From Trichopria drosophilae (lineage: Eukaryota > Arthropoda > Insecta > Hymenoptera > Diapriidae), in contig CM059587.1 of assembly GCA_030407085.1 (NCBI GenBank), positions 43,250,501 to 43,314,500 on the forward strand: 64,000 bases of DNA, in the 5' to 3' direction. This document shows, piece after piece, positions 38,413 through 52,305 of the stretch. The position numbers were made by a program, and so were the translations under genes. The notes below the pieces were generated by a model. That model worked only from the letters and a program-made list of their open reading frames with translations, made no database searches and was not told the origin of the DNA. The first letter of the stretch is position 1. Every line of letters begins with the position of its first letter.

Positions 38413-41400
38413 TCAATTTGTCTGCAACTGCGTTAATTTCTGTTCCAGCTTGGCCAACATTTCATTGCCGATCTCAAAGTGCAATGTTGGGTACTCGATG
38501 TTTATGAATTGATACTTTTTGTAGTAGGCATCCATCAAATCGCGACTGAATGCGTCCGCTTCTAAACACTGCTCGAAATCCTTACCTAAATCCACCGTAA
38601 CCCGGATTTTAATATCGCTGAAGGCGTCTTCGCAGGTCAAAAACAGATCGTCAACAAACTTCGCGTGGACCCACGCCCTGTCAGAATTTCGCGTAACACC
38701 TTTACTTAGTTCATCAGCGCTTACAGCATATTCCGAACACTTCCTCAGGGTATTAGAGGAAGGCACTTCGATATAATCGGAGTGGATTACCGGCTTAAGA
38801 TGAGCACAATTTACAAAATTTCGGAAATCCACGTTACCGGTATTTTCAACTTGAATCACTGCGTCATTTCCGACTTGAATGTCAGAAGTTACCGTGAACG
38901 TTCGGGAATTCGCTTTTGGTTGATCTGCACAAATTAAAATAATGTAGGCACAGACAGTCAATTATTGTACAATACGTAGAATCCGTACTAACTAACAGTA
39001 CCTGAAAATTTTCCCAGAGAATTTGCAAATTCCTTTTCGATGTAATCTTGCCACTCGGGACTGATGGCACCAACTTGTTTGCACTGTTGATAATCAAGAG
39101 CCAAGTTGTCGGTGACGTGCACTAAATCTCCATTAAATACGTCTCTACAGCTAATATACAGCTTTTCCGTGTCGTCTTGAACGAACCACTTGCTCGACCA
39201 GACCAAACGCGAAGCGTTCTTTCGTAGTAGGTCAATAGGTACACCACGCTCAACGCAGGTTTCGTGCGCTACACGAGATGGAAAAGTGTCGTAGCTACCA
39301 TACCTCTCAGGAAGCAATTTTTTACAACTTACGTAGGATCGTAAATCTACGTCTCCAGGGGTCGCATCTGCAAATAAAGAAGTTATCAGATTACCATATA
39401 CAACGACCACTACTTCTGCAGGTAATCACGCAAAGTAAACGAGATAGCCATTGTTAGATCGTCTTACCTCGTAGGATTTGGAAAGGCATTTTGAATCTCT
39501 CTTCTATATCATTGACTGCCGGCTGACTCAGTGCTCCAGCATTCTTACAACGCTCGTAATCTTTAAGTAAACCACTCGTAAACATTTCAAAATCTAAATT
39601 GAATATATCCTCGCATCTTAGGAACAGATTATCCACATTAGGGCTTTGCGATTCAGATTTGTATTCTTTTCGAGTAATTCCTCTTCGAAGATCTTCAAGC
39701 GTGACTCCATACTTTGCACATTTAATATGGGCTTTGTATGATGGCCCGTATGCATAAATTAAGTCAATAGAAGGCACCGGGTGTCTCTTGTTCTGCAGAT
39801 CTTTGCAACTTACGAACGTTTTGCCGTTTACTTGCAAATCTTCCACTTCCTCTTCCCCATTTCGCGTGTATCTTAGACGTTCAAAAAAAGTATTGCTATT
39901 TCGTATAACTGGTTCCTTTTCTTGAACCGGTACTGGTAATTTCCCATCAGTGTCAGGCTGTAATACTATACTCCAATCATTCCAAAGAGGTGATTTTGAT
40001 TCATCGACACTTTCGATACTGGAACTTATTGACAAACTTGGCATTTGAAGATTTTTTTCCGAAGCCAGTATAGAAGCAACCATATTTCCTATATTTGCTT
40101 CTTCAGCAGTTTGTTTTTCTTGTACTTGCATATTCTCTTTAGGATATAGTTTAGTTTTCTGAATAGGTGCCATAGGTATCGGGTTTACGTATTGTCGAAT
40201 TTGTGGCCCTGCATTTTCAACGTTTCCGCCATTTGAACCGATCGAGAATGTACCCGGAAAGATATTTTTTTCTCCGGTCATTAGAGAAGCAATTATATTT
40301 CCTATATTTGCGACTTCATTAATCTGCTTTTCAAACATTTCTTGTGCATGCTTGGCAGCTGGTTTCATGCGTTCATTTTTATTTACGGGCAACATCTGCG
40401 GATGCAAAAATCCCATCAGCGGTGAATTTGGATCATCGAAATTATCCATATTCGGAATCATTGGTATGTTACTTGGCACCCCATCATTTTGAACGGCGAT
40501 AATGATAGGCGCCATACCGCCCATATTTTCCTCGTCACTTTTCAGCATTTGTCGGTTGGAATCAGGAATTGGCTTAGCTTTAATATTATCACTCATGACC
40601 ATCACTGGGCTCAAATATTCCGGCACATGTCCATCCGCGTCTTGTCCATTATCACTAGCCATCATTGTCAACGTACCTGGCATTTCCTGACCCTTTCCCG
40701 TAGCAATAATCGATGCAATCACATTGCCTACATTTTCAACTTCGTGTCTTTGTTTTCTCATAAATTGACGTTCCGCCTCAATGGCTGTCATTTTTTCATT
40801 TTTATTCGCAGGTGGGGCCGGATTCCAATATCCGAAGACTTGCGTATCTGCTTCAGGATTCATTGGAACATTATTAACGGGCGCATCGGGAACTTTATCT
40901 GCAGCGAAAATTGACGCAAGTAAATTACCTAAGCTTTTCAGCTCTCTGTTTTGTTTATTCATAACTTGTTGATTTTCTTTTTTCGGAAATTTATTTTTCT
41001 CACTTCCTCGCACTGTTATTACGGGACTCCAGTATTCTAGAACTTGCATTTTTGGTTCACCTAAACTACTGAAGCTTGAACTCATAGAAAAGGCACTTGG
41101 TACACTGGGGGGTCTATCTGCGGCAATGATGGATGCAATAATTCCTTCCAGTCCGGTAGGATCGTTATTTTTGTTTTTGGGACTCGGTGACTTCTTTTCG
41201 GCCGTTTGTTTAGAAGGCTCAATGTTACTACCGCCTAACAACGAACTCCAAAATTTCATGAAATGATTATTTGCTCGTTCAAAGTTGTCAATAATAGGAT
41301 TTGTCATTATATTTGCTGACGAATCGTGGCTTTTATCCTCTTCGCCAATAATCGATGCTATTATTTTTTCCAAAACGTCTTCTTCACTTTTAGGTTTTTC

Positions 41401-42384
41401 TGGAACATGCTGAACATCTTTTTTGGAATGTTTTGGTTTAATGCTCACAGACACTGGTAAAAGAGGACTCCAAAGTTCTAAAAATTGGGATTCAAAATTT
41501 TTAAGTTTCTCGACATTCGCTTCATTTGCCGTTTTATTCGATTCATTTTCATTCTTGTCAGTAACACTTGGCGGCGGACTCGCTTTGTCGAAATTCTCTT
41601 CATCAGCTCGTCTATTATCTTCCTTAAGTTGATTATCTTTGTAAATTGCCTTTTTGTTATTAATATTCACTGGTGACGTCCATTCCTCTAAATCTTCCGG
41701 TCCCGAGTCTTTGAGATATTTAGACTTTGCACTGAGAGGCATGGGAAGTGGCAAAGGAAAGTTTTTCTTTCCAGTAATGATCGACTCGATCTCATCTTGC
41801 ACATTATCGGAGGATTCAAGATTCACTTCAACGTTGAAAATATCCCCACGTTCTCCCAATTGCGATTCAGCTGTCCGATTATTCCAAAAGACTTTACTAG
41901 ACCATCCTAGGAGCAGCACCAACTGTATAAGTAGTATAGTCTTGACGATAGTGAAGAAGAGTTGGTAGCATTTGCTTCTTTGATTCGGCACTGCGTCTAC
42001 TTGAATTTCGAGTTTGATCGGCGCCGTTGTACCGCTTTCTTCCAAAGCCAAGGCGCTTTTCTCTAAACACATAAAATTAGAAGAATTAATATACTATTTT
42101 GTACGTTTATTTTTCGCTTTAACTTTTATGCTCTTCAGCTCTGAATTTTAATGCTCAATAACAAATAATGAAAGTTATAAATTAAAAATAATTGGGACAG
42201 GAACTGTTGGTATCGCAATGTTGAAACTTTCTCGAGGTGTGCACTGTTGCATAACGTCATTCTCGGCGGTATGCGAGGTACGTGCAGATACCGCCTCGAC
42301 ATTTGTGTACATGCTAAATATTACAATTTTTAATAAAAATATGCCCTTACCATTATTGATACTCTTCTTTAAAGACTCCGTCAT
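38413..42384 (-). CDS. Gene B: type II membrane protein with IIASI-type repeats and three 4-Cys domains, 1168 aa
   Basis: Four coding exons: 42351-42384, 39468-42062, 39002-39367 and 38413-38924. All introns are GT-AG and phase 1, and the joined frame is 1169 codons with stop. Residues about 46-66 are the transmembrane helix (FFTIVKTILLIQLVLLLGW), homologous to gene A's. About 85-735 is a degenerate repeat stalk. The 4-Cys domains lie at about 757-876, 877-998 and 999-1168. They match gene A's fourth, fifth and sixth domains respectively (GALS...F..PF.ILRG; YQQCK...A.SP.W.D......FAN; NIEYP...FEI.N.M..KL.QK). An in-frame ATG also exists at 42439-42441 (19 codons earlier), but homology to gene A favours 42384. 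No known family is recognised. It is probably a surface-tethered extracellular protein. I see no break in the frame. Confidence 0.85.
39890..41850 (-). repeat. Coding repeats: NIGNIIASIIA/YWSP array of gene B
   Basis: About eight degenerate units of roughly 75-90 residues. Each has an aromatic motif (EYWSPV, LWSPLL, GYWNPA, KFWSSL), a polar Lys/Gln/Glu-rich linker, then a hydrophobic core such as NVGNVIASIIATGK, GLEGIIASIIAADR, SLGNLLASIFAADK or NIGNMVASILASEK, followed by a Pro/Ser/Met stretch. The cores read as short amphipathic helices. One unit (near 40500) is diverged to MAPIIIAV. Nothing like this occurs in gene A. I know of no matching repeat family. Confidence 0.75.
42351..42384 (-). 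other. Gene B first coding exon and start codon
   Basis: ATG at 42382-42384, eleven codons, then the strong donor G|GTAAGG. The frame stays open upstream to an ATG at 42439-42441. A pyrimidine-rich run ending CTTTCAG on the minus strand near 42485 could be the acceptor of an upstream non-coding exon. Confidence 0.65.
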
Positions 42385-44640
42385 CTTAGGCAGATGCGCG
42401 TCGACTAGTTTTGGCTCTCGACCGAGCTGGCGGTTGATCATGTCAATCCCGATTTCTCTCCTTTTGCCAGGCAACTCGTGTACTGAAAGGTAGGGAGCCC
42501 AGCGGAAAGAGAGGTAAAGAGTAAGAGGGGGAAGAGAGAAAGCGGAAGAGAGTGAGAGGAGAGGGGCTGACCTTTACACTGTTCAGTTTATTGTTTAGTG
42601 CAACATTTCAGGGACAAACGTTTGAGACGCTTTGGGATATTCGATACAGTGTATGCACATGCACTCATCCCGAGGATGAGTTACATTCTTTGGATAACTT
42701 ATTAGCCATCCTAAGAAAGACGGTTCTGATCGAATTTTCCCAAATATCAAAATGGAAAGCGTATTTATCTTATTTGTACTGAAGAAATACCGCAGACCAC
42801 TGAATGGAATTAAATCTCTACAATTACGTCTGCAACTTCAGTTTTTACATAAAAATACAATGTGTTGAGTAAATTAGTTGTAATGATGGATGTATCCGAG
42901 AAAGCACTGCAAAATTTCAAGCTAATTGTTCCTACATAAATGTAATATATATTACCAACTGTGCACTGACATGTTTGTTTTTGAATTAACTAAAATCGCA
43001 ATTAACTAAATCGCAGCAGCGATAATATAATGCGTTACGAAAATTAAATACAGTTTTAACTAGCCTCTACTTCGCGATACTGGGAATCTCGCATGAACTG
43101 TAATTTAGCGCCACTTCAGAATCACGGGAAATGTTTCAAGGAGCTGGGAGAGTTAAGGTCTAAATATTTTGATGACGTCACAAATCGCACCAAGCCACGT
43201 ATGATCGTATACTTTGACTTACCGATTTTTATCTTTTATTTAAGACGAACATAAGGATTTACACATTTCGCTCGAAAAAATAATTGGTGGATCCGTCACT
43301 CGCGACAATTTCAAGTTGCGTATTTACTGGTAAATAGTTTAACAATATTGTCTTTGCATCACGTACGCATTAAATCGTGAGACATTCAACAACGTAACTA
43401 TCATTTTTCCCATCATGCGTATATGATACAAGGCTATCCGATTCTACCGTTTTAAATATAGAGTGCGTTTCTGCAAATTGCCAAAACGATTATACAGTGT
43501 ATTATATTTCGTCTTGCACTGTCTTGTCAGGTTGTATTCCTGTGCGCTCCTGTTTCAGAATTTGTAAATTTAAAAACTACCCTGATCTGGATATTTATAT
43601 TTTTCTTATAATATGAAAATGTATCCTACGTCGTGTCATGGTCGAACATCTGAATTTAGCAACTCAATAAGCTACGTCGGTGAATGGACAGCGTAATTAG
43701 AAACCGCACGTTCATCGGCACGTTATACGGCTATACTAAACCACAAGGTGAAATTTACATTGCTTCTTGTCGGGACACGTAATTGCAAAGCACCGCAGAA
43801 AGATTCGTGATTTCGTGCAGTCGTGACGAAAAGTACACGTTAATTGTTTAAATGTACTAAAGAGATTAGTCGGCATCAAAATAGAAAGAAAGGGAATTCA
43901 TGAAGATGCATTCGAAACATCTCTTCTTTGACAATGAGGATCAGAATGTATAACATTTAAAAAGAATGAAATATTTTTGAATCGTGACAAAATTTACTCC
44001 TCGTCAACGGGAGCTTTTAAGTGGAAAATTGATGCGTATGTCGGGCGTTTACTTTCGCTCTCTCCCTCTAGATTTTCTCTTTTCCTCTCTGGCTCTCTGT
44101 CACACAATCAGTCACGCTCTTCCTCTCTCCCTGCTATTAATTAATTTAAGAAAATGTGATCTGAAATTATAACCACAAGTTTTAATAACTAAAAGCAACC
44201 AATCAGAAGTAAAAAGTTAGTTACAAATTCAGATAGTGCCATTATTCTAATCGGCGAATACCAATTTAGTTTTTATTTAAACAAATTACTAAATTAAATT
44301 AGTTTTTATTATTATAACAATAGTTTTAAAAATCTGAGATTAAGAAATTTCAAACTTCTAGTAACATATTTTAAAATGTAACATTCTGAATCTTCTTTTG
44401 TAAAAATAGAAGAGTACATAGAGACATCAAAAAATGATTGATGTGTAATTACATATACCTACAGCAGTATTCACAATACATCTAAAACACCAATTACAAT
44501 GTAATTTATTATGATGATAAAATACAGTTCGTGAAATGGACACGTACCTTATTATTTTATTTCCGCCACTTCCGCGACGACTAAGCGACAACTAACGAGT
44601 GAATGCTCTCATCGGCACGTGAAATTGAAGAGAGAAAACT
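42385..44640. other. Upstream region of gene B
   Basis: 42480-42570 is a purine-rich (GAGAG-type) run on the plus strand, that is, CT-rich on the transcribed minus strand, close to the expected 5' end of gene B. The remainder has no supported gene. Confidence 0.4.
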
Positions 44641-44934
44641 ACATGACATTTTTTTATTATTGTTACGTTAAGTTCCTCCTTTATTACTGCTAATGATGAC
44701 GTAAAAATTAACAGTTTTAATTTGTTTAAATTTCCTTTAATGCCCTTAAAACAATGTCAAAATGTAGCCAATGAATTGTATTGAAGACTGGAACTCAGAA
44801 ATAATTTTCGACATCAAAATGGCGCCCAAACTTTAAAAATGAATTTATATAAGCGTTTATACACAAAAAAAATGTTCCCAATTATTTAGATATCAGCTTT
44901 TTAGTGAATTAAAAATAGAGGATTTTTTCAGAAA

Positions 44935-45180
44935 TCGAGAAAAATACATGCACCATATTGGATTTGCCATTTTTAACTTTCTAAAAGTGATATTCATATT
45001 GTTCACATTTATCACATTTATAAGCATGGATTTTGAAAACCCTCCAGTAACACGTTTTAGGCGTATTCGACAAATAAAAAAATATCTCCTGCATACTGGA
45101 TATACTGTTTTTATTTTTCTAAAACTAATATTAGATTCATAATCAGACACCTCGAAAACCCTAAGGTAAGAGATATACAG
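44935..45180. repeat. Degenerate tandem repeat with CATATTGGAT units
   Basis: Two units of about 130-140 bp: CACCATATTGGATTTGCCAT...TCTAAAAGTGATATTCATA...GAAAACCCTCCAG, then GCATACTGGATATACTGTTT...TCTAAAACTAATATTAGAT...CGAAAACCCTAAGG. The same units occur at 52555-52760. Short open frames across them are by-products. Confidence 0.55.
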
Positions 45181-48100
45181 AATCAGTTTTTTTTTTATTT
45201 AAAACTTTCAAATCAGTCATATACAATGAGTTGTCTCATATTTTCAAAAAAAATTTCTGGTTACTTATGAAAATAATTGCGAAGTTTTAAAATAATGTCT
45301 GAACCTTTTATAGACTTTTTTACGTATTAAATAAAATGTGTTTTGTGTGGGTTGACAATTACCATTGGGATCTGAAACAAGAACATTTTTTTTTATAAAA
45401 GAAATAAATTTGTGGTACATTTTGCACTCGCCTGGTTCTTGATTAGTTAACGAAATTAACCTTTCAGCCTTATATATTTACTAAAAAGAAAAAAAAATCA
45501 TAGGGGATATATATAACAATAAAATAAATGAAAAAAATATGTTACAATATATTAGAAATAAAATTAGCAGCTCCTATTTGAATAATTTAATGTATGCCTC
45601 TTTAATCGCGTTATGCCTTAAGCTTTGCTTAATTTACTTTCATAACAGGATTCATCCCGCTACGATAAAAATGATGCAGCATTAGAAATTTGTTAGAAAC
45701 AGTTAGAAAACTGTTTAGAACATTTCACGCAATCAATCTTGGAGCAAAACGACTTTATATTACTTTTTATGTGCAAAAAGTGATGCCGTTTGTTTAAATG
45801 TTGTTTTCAAGTAACGCATAATTTATTCTTTAAAACTGTGATACAATGGTTAAAAAGTGAAGTTCTGGATTCACATTATCCATGAATGGACGATCCATAC
45901 TTTTTTATGTAAAATGTTAAGCATTAAAAAATCCTTCCGTTCTTTTAATGCTTCTTATAATATATAAAGTAATAACTAAGCTTTCGTGATCAAATTAAAG
46001 GTCACAATACTATGCAAAGCTTTTTCTCACATAAAGGACATTTTCTGGTATTCCTCTGGACACCGGGGCCTAGTACGTTAATAAGTTGATAAAAAACGAC
46101 ATTTGGACGTCTTCTGGAGGATATGCTACATAGATTAATATAAGAATATATGTATATGATCAATTTCCGATATAATAAAAATAAAAACATATTCAACATT
46201 TACTCCTTTGCCACTTCCTGCTTATAGCGTGAGTCGAATTGGGAAATAGGAATTAAAATAAAGTAACTTATTGCATTGTCGATAATTACTTGTGATACAA
46301 GTAAATGAGAATTTTGTTCCATAAGACATTGCACAATAAACTCAATAAACAGTCATCGCTAACAAAACGATAGCCTTTAATGCCGTAGAAAATGTCCTCT
46401 TAACGAACTTTCTCTACTCGCAGTCTCAATCTCTCTTTCGTGCAACGAGCATAACAATAAGTTAGCTGAAAAGTTGCTTAAAACGATTGAATATTACACG
46501 CACGAGATACTTTGCAAATAAGCTTTAAGAAATGAAAATCCGTAAATCACGTGTTAATAGCGTACTAAAATATCAAATTGTATGATTTTTTTAATAATGA
46601 ATATTTAATAATGGTCGTAAAGTGGTTCAGCTTGACAAGATTCAACTTAATAACATATTATGGAAAATTCTAACGTTTATTCTCAACTAAGTATTATATA
46701 TGTCAGTTATTATAATATTTACTCAACTTAATCAGTTTTTAGTAATACACACATTTGATTTTTTGAAGTTTATTTGTGAACAGATCTGCTCTAATTAATC
46801 TAGTCAACCTCGACATATAATTATCTACTTTCATATTTAATTACATTCTATGATATCATAATATCGATTAATGCAGGTTTGAATTGCATGTCTGTAGTTT
46901 GATCCTATTATACTTGGAATGTTTTCAAAATGCAGTAATCGCTTTATCGACAACTCACGCGGTTCGAATTGCAATTTACCAATGTTCAATTGCATTCTAA
47001 TGTATCAAATACGACTTTTAAATTACATTATTAAAATATTATTTCAATTTAATTTTATTATTACTGATCATTATGTCGAATAATTATTTTACAACTAGTT
47101 GTGTAAGTTAATCTTTTAATCGGTCCAACATTAAAAAATATCATCTGTTATTTGTTAATCACTTCATGAAGTGAGTGCTTTGTTGATCTCGATAGATTAG
47201 ATGAAGAAATATGCAGATAATAAGTGTAATTTATTAATTTGTATGTATTTATTATGCACAAAACATTCAAAAGCACTTTTTGAAAATATTTTCATGATTA
47301 TAATCATCTACAAAATATTCCGACCTCACTGTATTCATAACGACAACTAAAATTGTAGAGAGGGAATTTTAATAACGTTCGTGTGCAATCGCGAATAAAA
47401 ACAATTGCATTACTACTTATTATAATATGGAAAAAAAGAATACGTTTAAGAAAGTTTCAATGAAAAATGAAATCGTAATACGTGCCATATACGTATACGT
47501 ATTATGTGCAGTTACATCTATATGTGTCAGCATTGTAGAAAACTTTCTCGTGAAACAATATCTACACGGTAGAACTGTTGAGTGGGTAAATGTTTGGAGA
47601 AACAATCAGTCACAACTACGACAGGACTGGTTATCGTGTGGTTAAGCTTTGCGAAGAGACTAATTTGCGACAATGCGATTTTGTTAAGATAATTCATCAT
47701 AACTCTGTCGTATGTAATACTAAATGATAAACTTTCCTGATTTAATTTTTAATTTATATGAATATCATAATTCATTCATTAATTTCTCGAACAGGTTTAA
47801 TAAATATACTGACAATTTTTCATAAAGGACCGACAAATAATAAGAATTATCAATATTTAAATATTTCAGTACAGAACTTTCTTGTTACTTATGGAAATTG
47901 AAAGCATATTGAATAGCCTGAAACTGAATTGTGTTCGTTCAAAAAGTTTGAGACTGCACTAAATTGTAAATAATTTATTAATGGTGAGTCAATTTTAACA
48001 ATAGGTATGTAGCGAATAATATGAAAAAAACCCACTCAGCTCTTAAAATTAAAAACATATTTCGAAATCTCGTATTTATTAATTTGTAAATTCATAAATT

Positions 48101-51100
48101 GAATTAATTGTGAATAAATTAATTTTGAATTAAATTAAATACCATATTCTGCAACATGCAAACATTTGCATTATATTAACACATCCAGCCGTTTATTACC
48201 CGAGGATTAAATGTAAGTACTGGAGCGGAAGGAGAAATGAAAATTCTACAATGTACACTTTTTTGGGCCATAAGCAATCTCAAATTGAAAAAGATTTAAA
48301 AATGATGTACACGTTTATTGTTATCGCTTTTTGAAAACAAAGTGCAAATAATTTGAAAATTAAATAAAACAACCATTGTTTCGAAATTTTCAAAATTATT
48401 TGGCTGTTTTGATATCATAAGATAAATACTACCAAATTACGACCATAATCTACCATTCACGAACATTTTTGGCGAACTAACGTTGAATGCATTTATAGAG
48501 AAAGAGTATCGAAACTTGAAGTTTCGCTCATCACGTATTAGAAAATGTATATTACTTATTCCACGTGTTGTCTCAAATGGTTAAAATGTTTCCAAGTTTA
48601 TGTTGTTAATGGAATAACTAGTGAGATATAAACATATATACACGAACAGCCTATAAAACTTTTGGTAGGTTAGGGTGTATATATACAAGTGCTATGGTTT
48701 AATGCAAGTATCCCAAATCTTCCTAAGAAAAACAGTGCATGAATCGATAGACGAAATATCCAGTATTTTATTTCGAAGATTTGCATTAATTAGTATCGGT
48801 TATTTTGCAAAAATCGTGTAATATAATTTCGCGAATATCGCGAGTCTCGAGAATGCACTACTGATGATGTCGACATGCGACACTTTAGATACTTAAAGTA
48901 CAGGTTGACTTCATGTATTCCTAGTATCGAATTTGTCATCTAGCGAAACCAATGCGAGATATAGCCTGCGGGACTTTCAGATATACTTTTGCAAGACTTA
49001 TTATTTCTACTTAGGATACTCTTTAGTACTTATGTAAGTTATGTTTAAAACTCTGAGAAAAAAATTTTTTTTATTATTCTCATATTAGTTAAATATTTGT
49101 AGAGCCATAAACATGTTTGTTACTATAAGATTCTGACTTACATAAGCTAATGATTACCTACAATAGGTTATTTTAAATTTCGAGCGTAACTTGATATTTA
49201 CTGACCGAAAACAATGAAATACGTTAGATTACTAACTTTTTTGTGTATATTCGGTCCTTTACTGTAACACTTTCGCCGGATTATGAAGTATTTTACGAAA
49301 GTGCATTTGTCAACTTTTAATTACTTAAGAGGGATATTGGAACACTTAACACTTTTTACATTGAATAATACCTATTAATTTATCTCCCGTAATTGGCAAA
49401 AAATTAATAATATTAGTTATAATAAGTTACTTTTTTAGAAAGATTGTTAATTTCAGGTGTACATGTAGTTAATTTTACTACTTTTACTTTAGTTGCTACA
49501 CTGCTAAAAATTATATGAAATTTAATGTAAGGTCAATGCCCACTAGTACGTTGACTTTATCATGAGTTTGTAATTTAAGTGTGCCTTAATGTGCCGTAGC
49601 ATAAGTCTTAAAGTAATTTAGCATTGTGCAGGTATAAGCAAATTAAATTTACTAAAAGTCTTCATGATATTTCAAGAAACATAAAAAATACGTTTGTACG
49701 ATGTATGAGACGCTCTTTATTTTACAAACTAGGCATAGCTAGACACAAATCATCAAATCAGTTTTTTGTTACTCTGAATAGTGGATAAAATTAAATGGAT
49801 TAAAACTGCTCACAGATTTGTCTAAAAATCCTACCCAATAACTATTCAGCAAACTTATTCAAAATATTTATGAGATGATAAAAATGATGCACAAACTTTA
49901 CCGAATGTTACTGATATGAATACTCCGCTGTATTATTGATGATATACCAAATTTTGAATAACAAGTAAATGTTAATGATATTATAAAATTACTCTTATTT
50001 GTACAATTTCGTAGTAATGATTCCTAATTCCAATTACCGCCATTTTACATTCGTCAACCAAAGCTTGCAAACAACTCAAGTGTAACATTTTTGCGTATAT
50101 TATACACCTATATATGTAAAATATTCAGTTTTTCTTGAAAATTTGGAAAATATATTTATATTGTTCGATTATTTTTGTTACAATGAAACAAGTTTGACTG
50201 TGTGATAGATTGTATTCTTATCCATAAGCCGTGAAAGCATATAAACAAATTATAAAAAGTAAAGTTCCTGAATTTGCAGGTATATGATATATGTTATACA
50301 TCAGCACATTTTTCACGCGTTTCCGCAGTTCATGTAGCATTAATTTTAAACAAAACAAACCCATCAACATCAACAACGTCGGTTTGCGTAACTTTCTTTG
50401 TTCTGAAAGTTTTTTAAACCAATTTATTGCACATAAAATTGTCTTAAATTTTACTGAATTTTTGTTAAAATTGTAACAGTTCTACCATTACACAAAATAT
50501 TAATGAATTATTTACTTTTAAGGACCGATAAAAGATACCATACAGAATACAGACCTGTATCCACCCTAAAATTATGCAGTAAACTAAGTGTATTTTATAT
50601 AATCTGACGAGGGTCGCACATAAGCACAAGTTTTACAACTTGGCATTCTTGCAAAAATACACTATGGGTTCAATTAGTGTCTACTTTCAAACAGGGAATC
50701 AATGCTTATTCATCGAATTCTAATTAAGTTTTACTGTTTGATATTTACAGGATAATTTATACATGTATTAGAATCGACTAGTCGATCAGCACCATCCTAA
50801 AATTCTGGTTTTTATTTTTAAGTATATTTGAGCTCACCAGGTCATATCATCATCATAAAGGGTACGGGTTACTCGAAAAGTGGAGGAAATTTGTATGCCA
50901 GGCAGAGTCCAACACTGCTATAATTAATTTGTACGCCAAATTGATTTTGATGAAAAACGTGTACGTCGGCAAAAGCGAATTTGTAATAGTCGGTATTTCG
51001 CCGCCTGTTACATTTCGATCTAGAATGAAAGTGTTTTTTCTGACATTTATGTCATACATCATTGAACATGAAGTTTATTTCTTTATTTTGTAAAAAAAAA

Positions 51101-52305
51101 ACCTATTTACTAATCTTTCAACTTATACGTATACAATAATTTCAAAATAAATGTAAAGTGTATAAGCAGCAGGAAAATATCACAAATGTCACGCGATCCG
51201 GGAGCACTTTTCAGTCCATCGTATTTCTTCTACGTTACAAGAAGAAGAATATTTTCTTGTATCACATGTGCCTTATATTGAAGAATACATACTATTATAT
51301 AAATGCACTGATTCTCAAGCCATTAATGCAAAAATTGAACAAAAACATTTTCAAAATTTCATTTTGCCCCGATTGCAGACAGTTCATCCGAAATGACTGA
51401 TGACTTTAAAATCTGATGTATACATAAACCCTACCCGATTACATCGTCAACATATAATAATTGAATTGTCTTCATAGTCACTGGGTAAAGTGAAATTATG
51501 TAAATAATTTGGTATTGTATTTCCGCCTACTATTACAAAAAATAAACTGAACGAAAACAACTATTTCAACATAAGAATATTAATTTGATCCACATGTGCA
51601 TGTTTTTCTTTTACTTTATGTCACATCGACCGTTTTGAAATGAATTTATGTCAGTGGTATAGTACTGAAAAACTACGCAAGGAAAATTAAAATCAAGAAT
51701 TTCACATTAAAAAAATAAGTAAATTTTGCTATTATAGTCAACAAAAGAATTTTTCATTCAACAATTCAGATTTTTCTAGTTACATAACATCCAGCAAATT
51801 TTCAAATGCGAAAAGGCAGTACCCATTTAATTTAATGGTCTATTTATAAATTGTAAATAGAAAAATAGGATAATTTGTCTTCTTATGTCAGTTATATCCG
51901 TTTTGTATGCTCACTGACAGACACATACATTGAAACGAAAATCTTCGTTTCGAATTGCCATTGTTAATTCTCATTGTTAAGGGGACCTTCATTCCTTCAT
52001 ATACCTCAATTATACGATAAGATAAGTGCTGCTGTCCTCTTAACGGTATTCGCGTTTTGTTTAAAGCGTGTGGAAATTCCTTTGAAACAACCCGTGACAC
52101 AAAGTATAGAGAATAGAAATATCTTGCACTTCCCGCCATGACGTCATTAGTCATGTCACTAGAACAGTATAATAATACTTCAAAAAATTACTTGGACAAA
52201 GTTATATACTACGCCTAGAAGCCGTATCATGAAATGCCTAAGAAAAAAAATAATATATACGTAAAATGTACAGTACTTTGCTCCCACCATAATGTATAAA
52301 ATACA
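45181..52305. other. Long gene-free AT-rich stretch
   Basis: I see no gene I can support. The plus-strand frame at 47427-47645 has a hydrophobic segment but no recognisable domain, splice partner or homologous copy here. No clear TIR element was noticed. Confidence 0.35.

Noticed and set aside
40489..41968. Several plus-strand frames opposite gene B exon 2
   Set aside because: They lie wholly opposite the repeat-rich coding exon and have no splice sites or family features.
47427..47645. 72-codon plus-strand frame with one hydrophobic segment
   Set aside because: No splice partner, homologue or family motif; this length is expected by chance in a window of this size.
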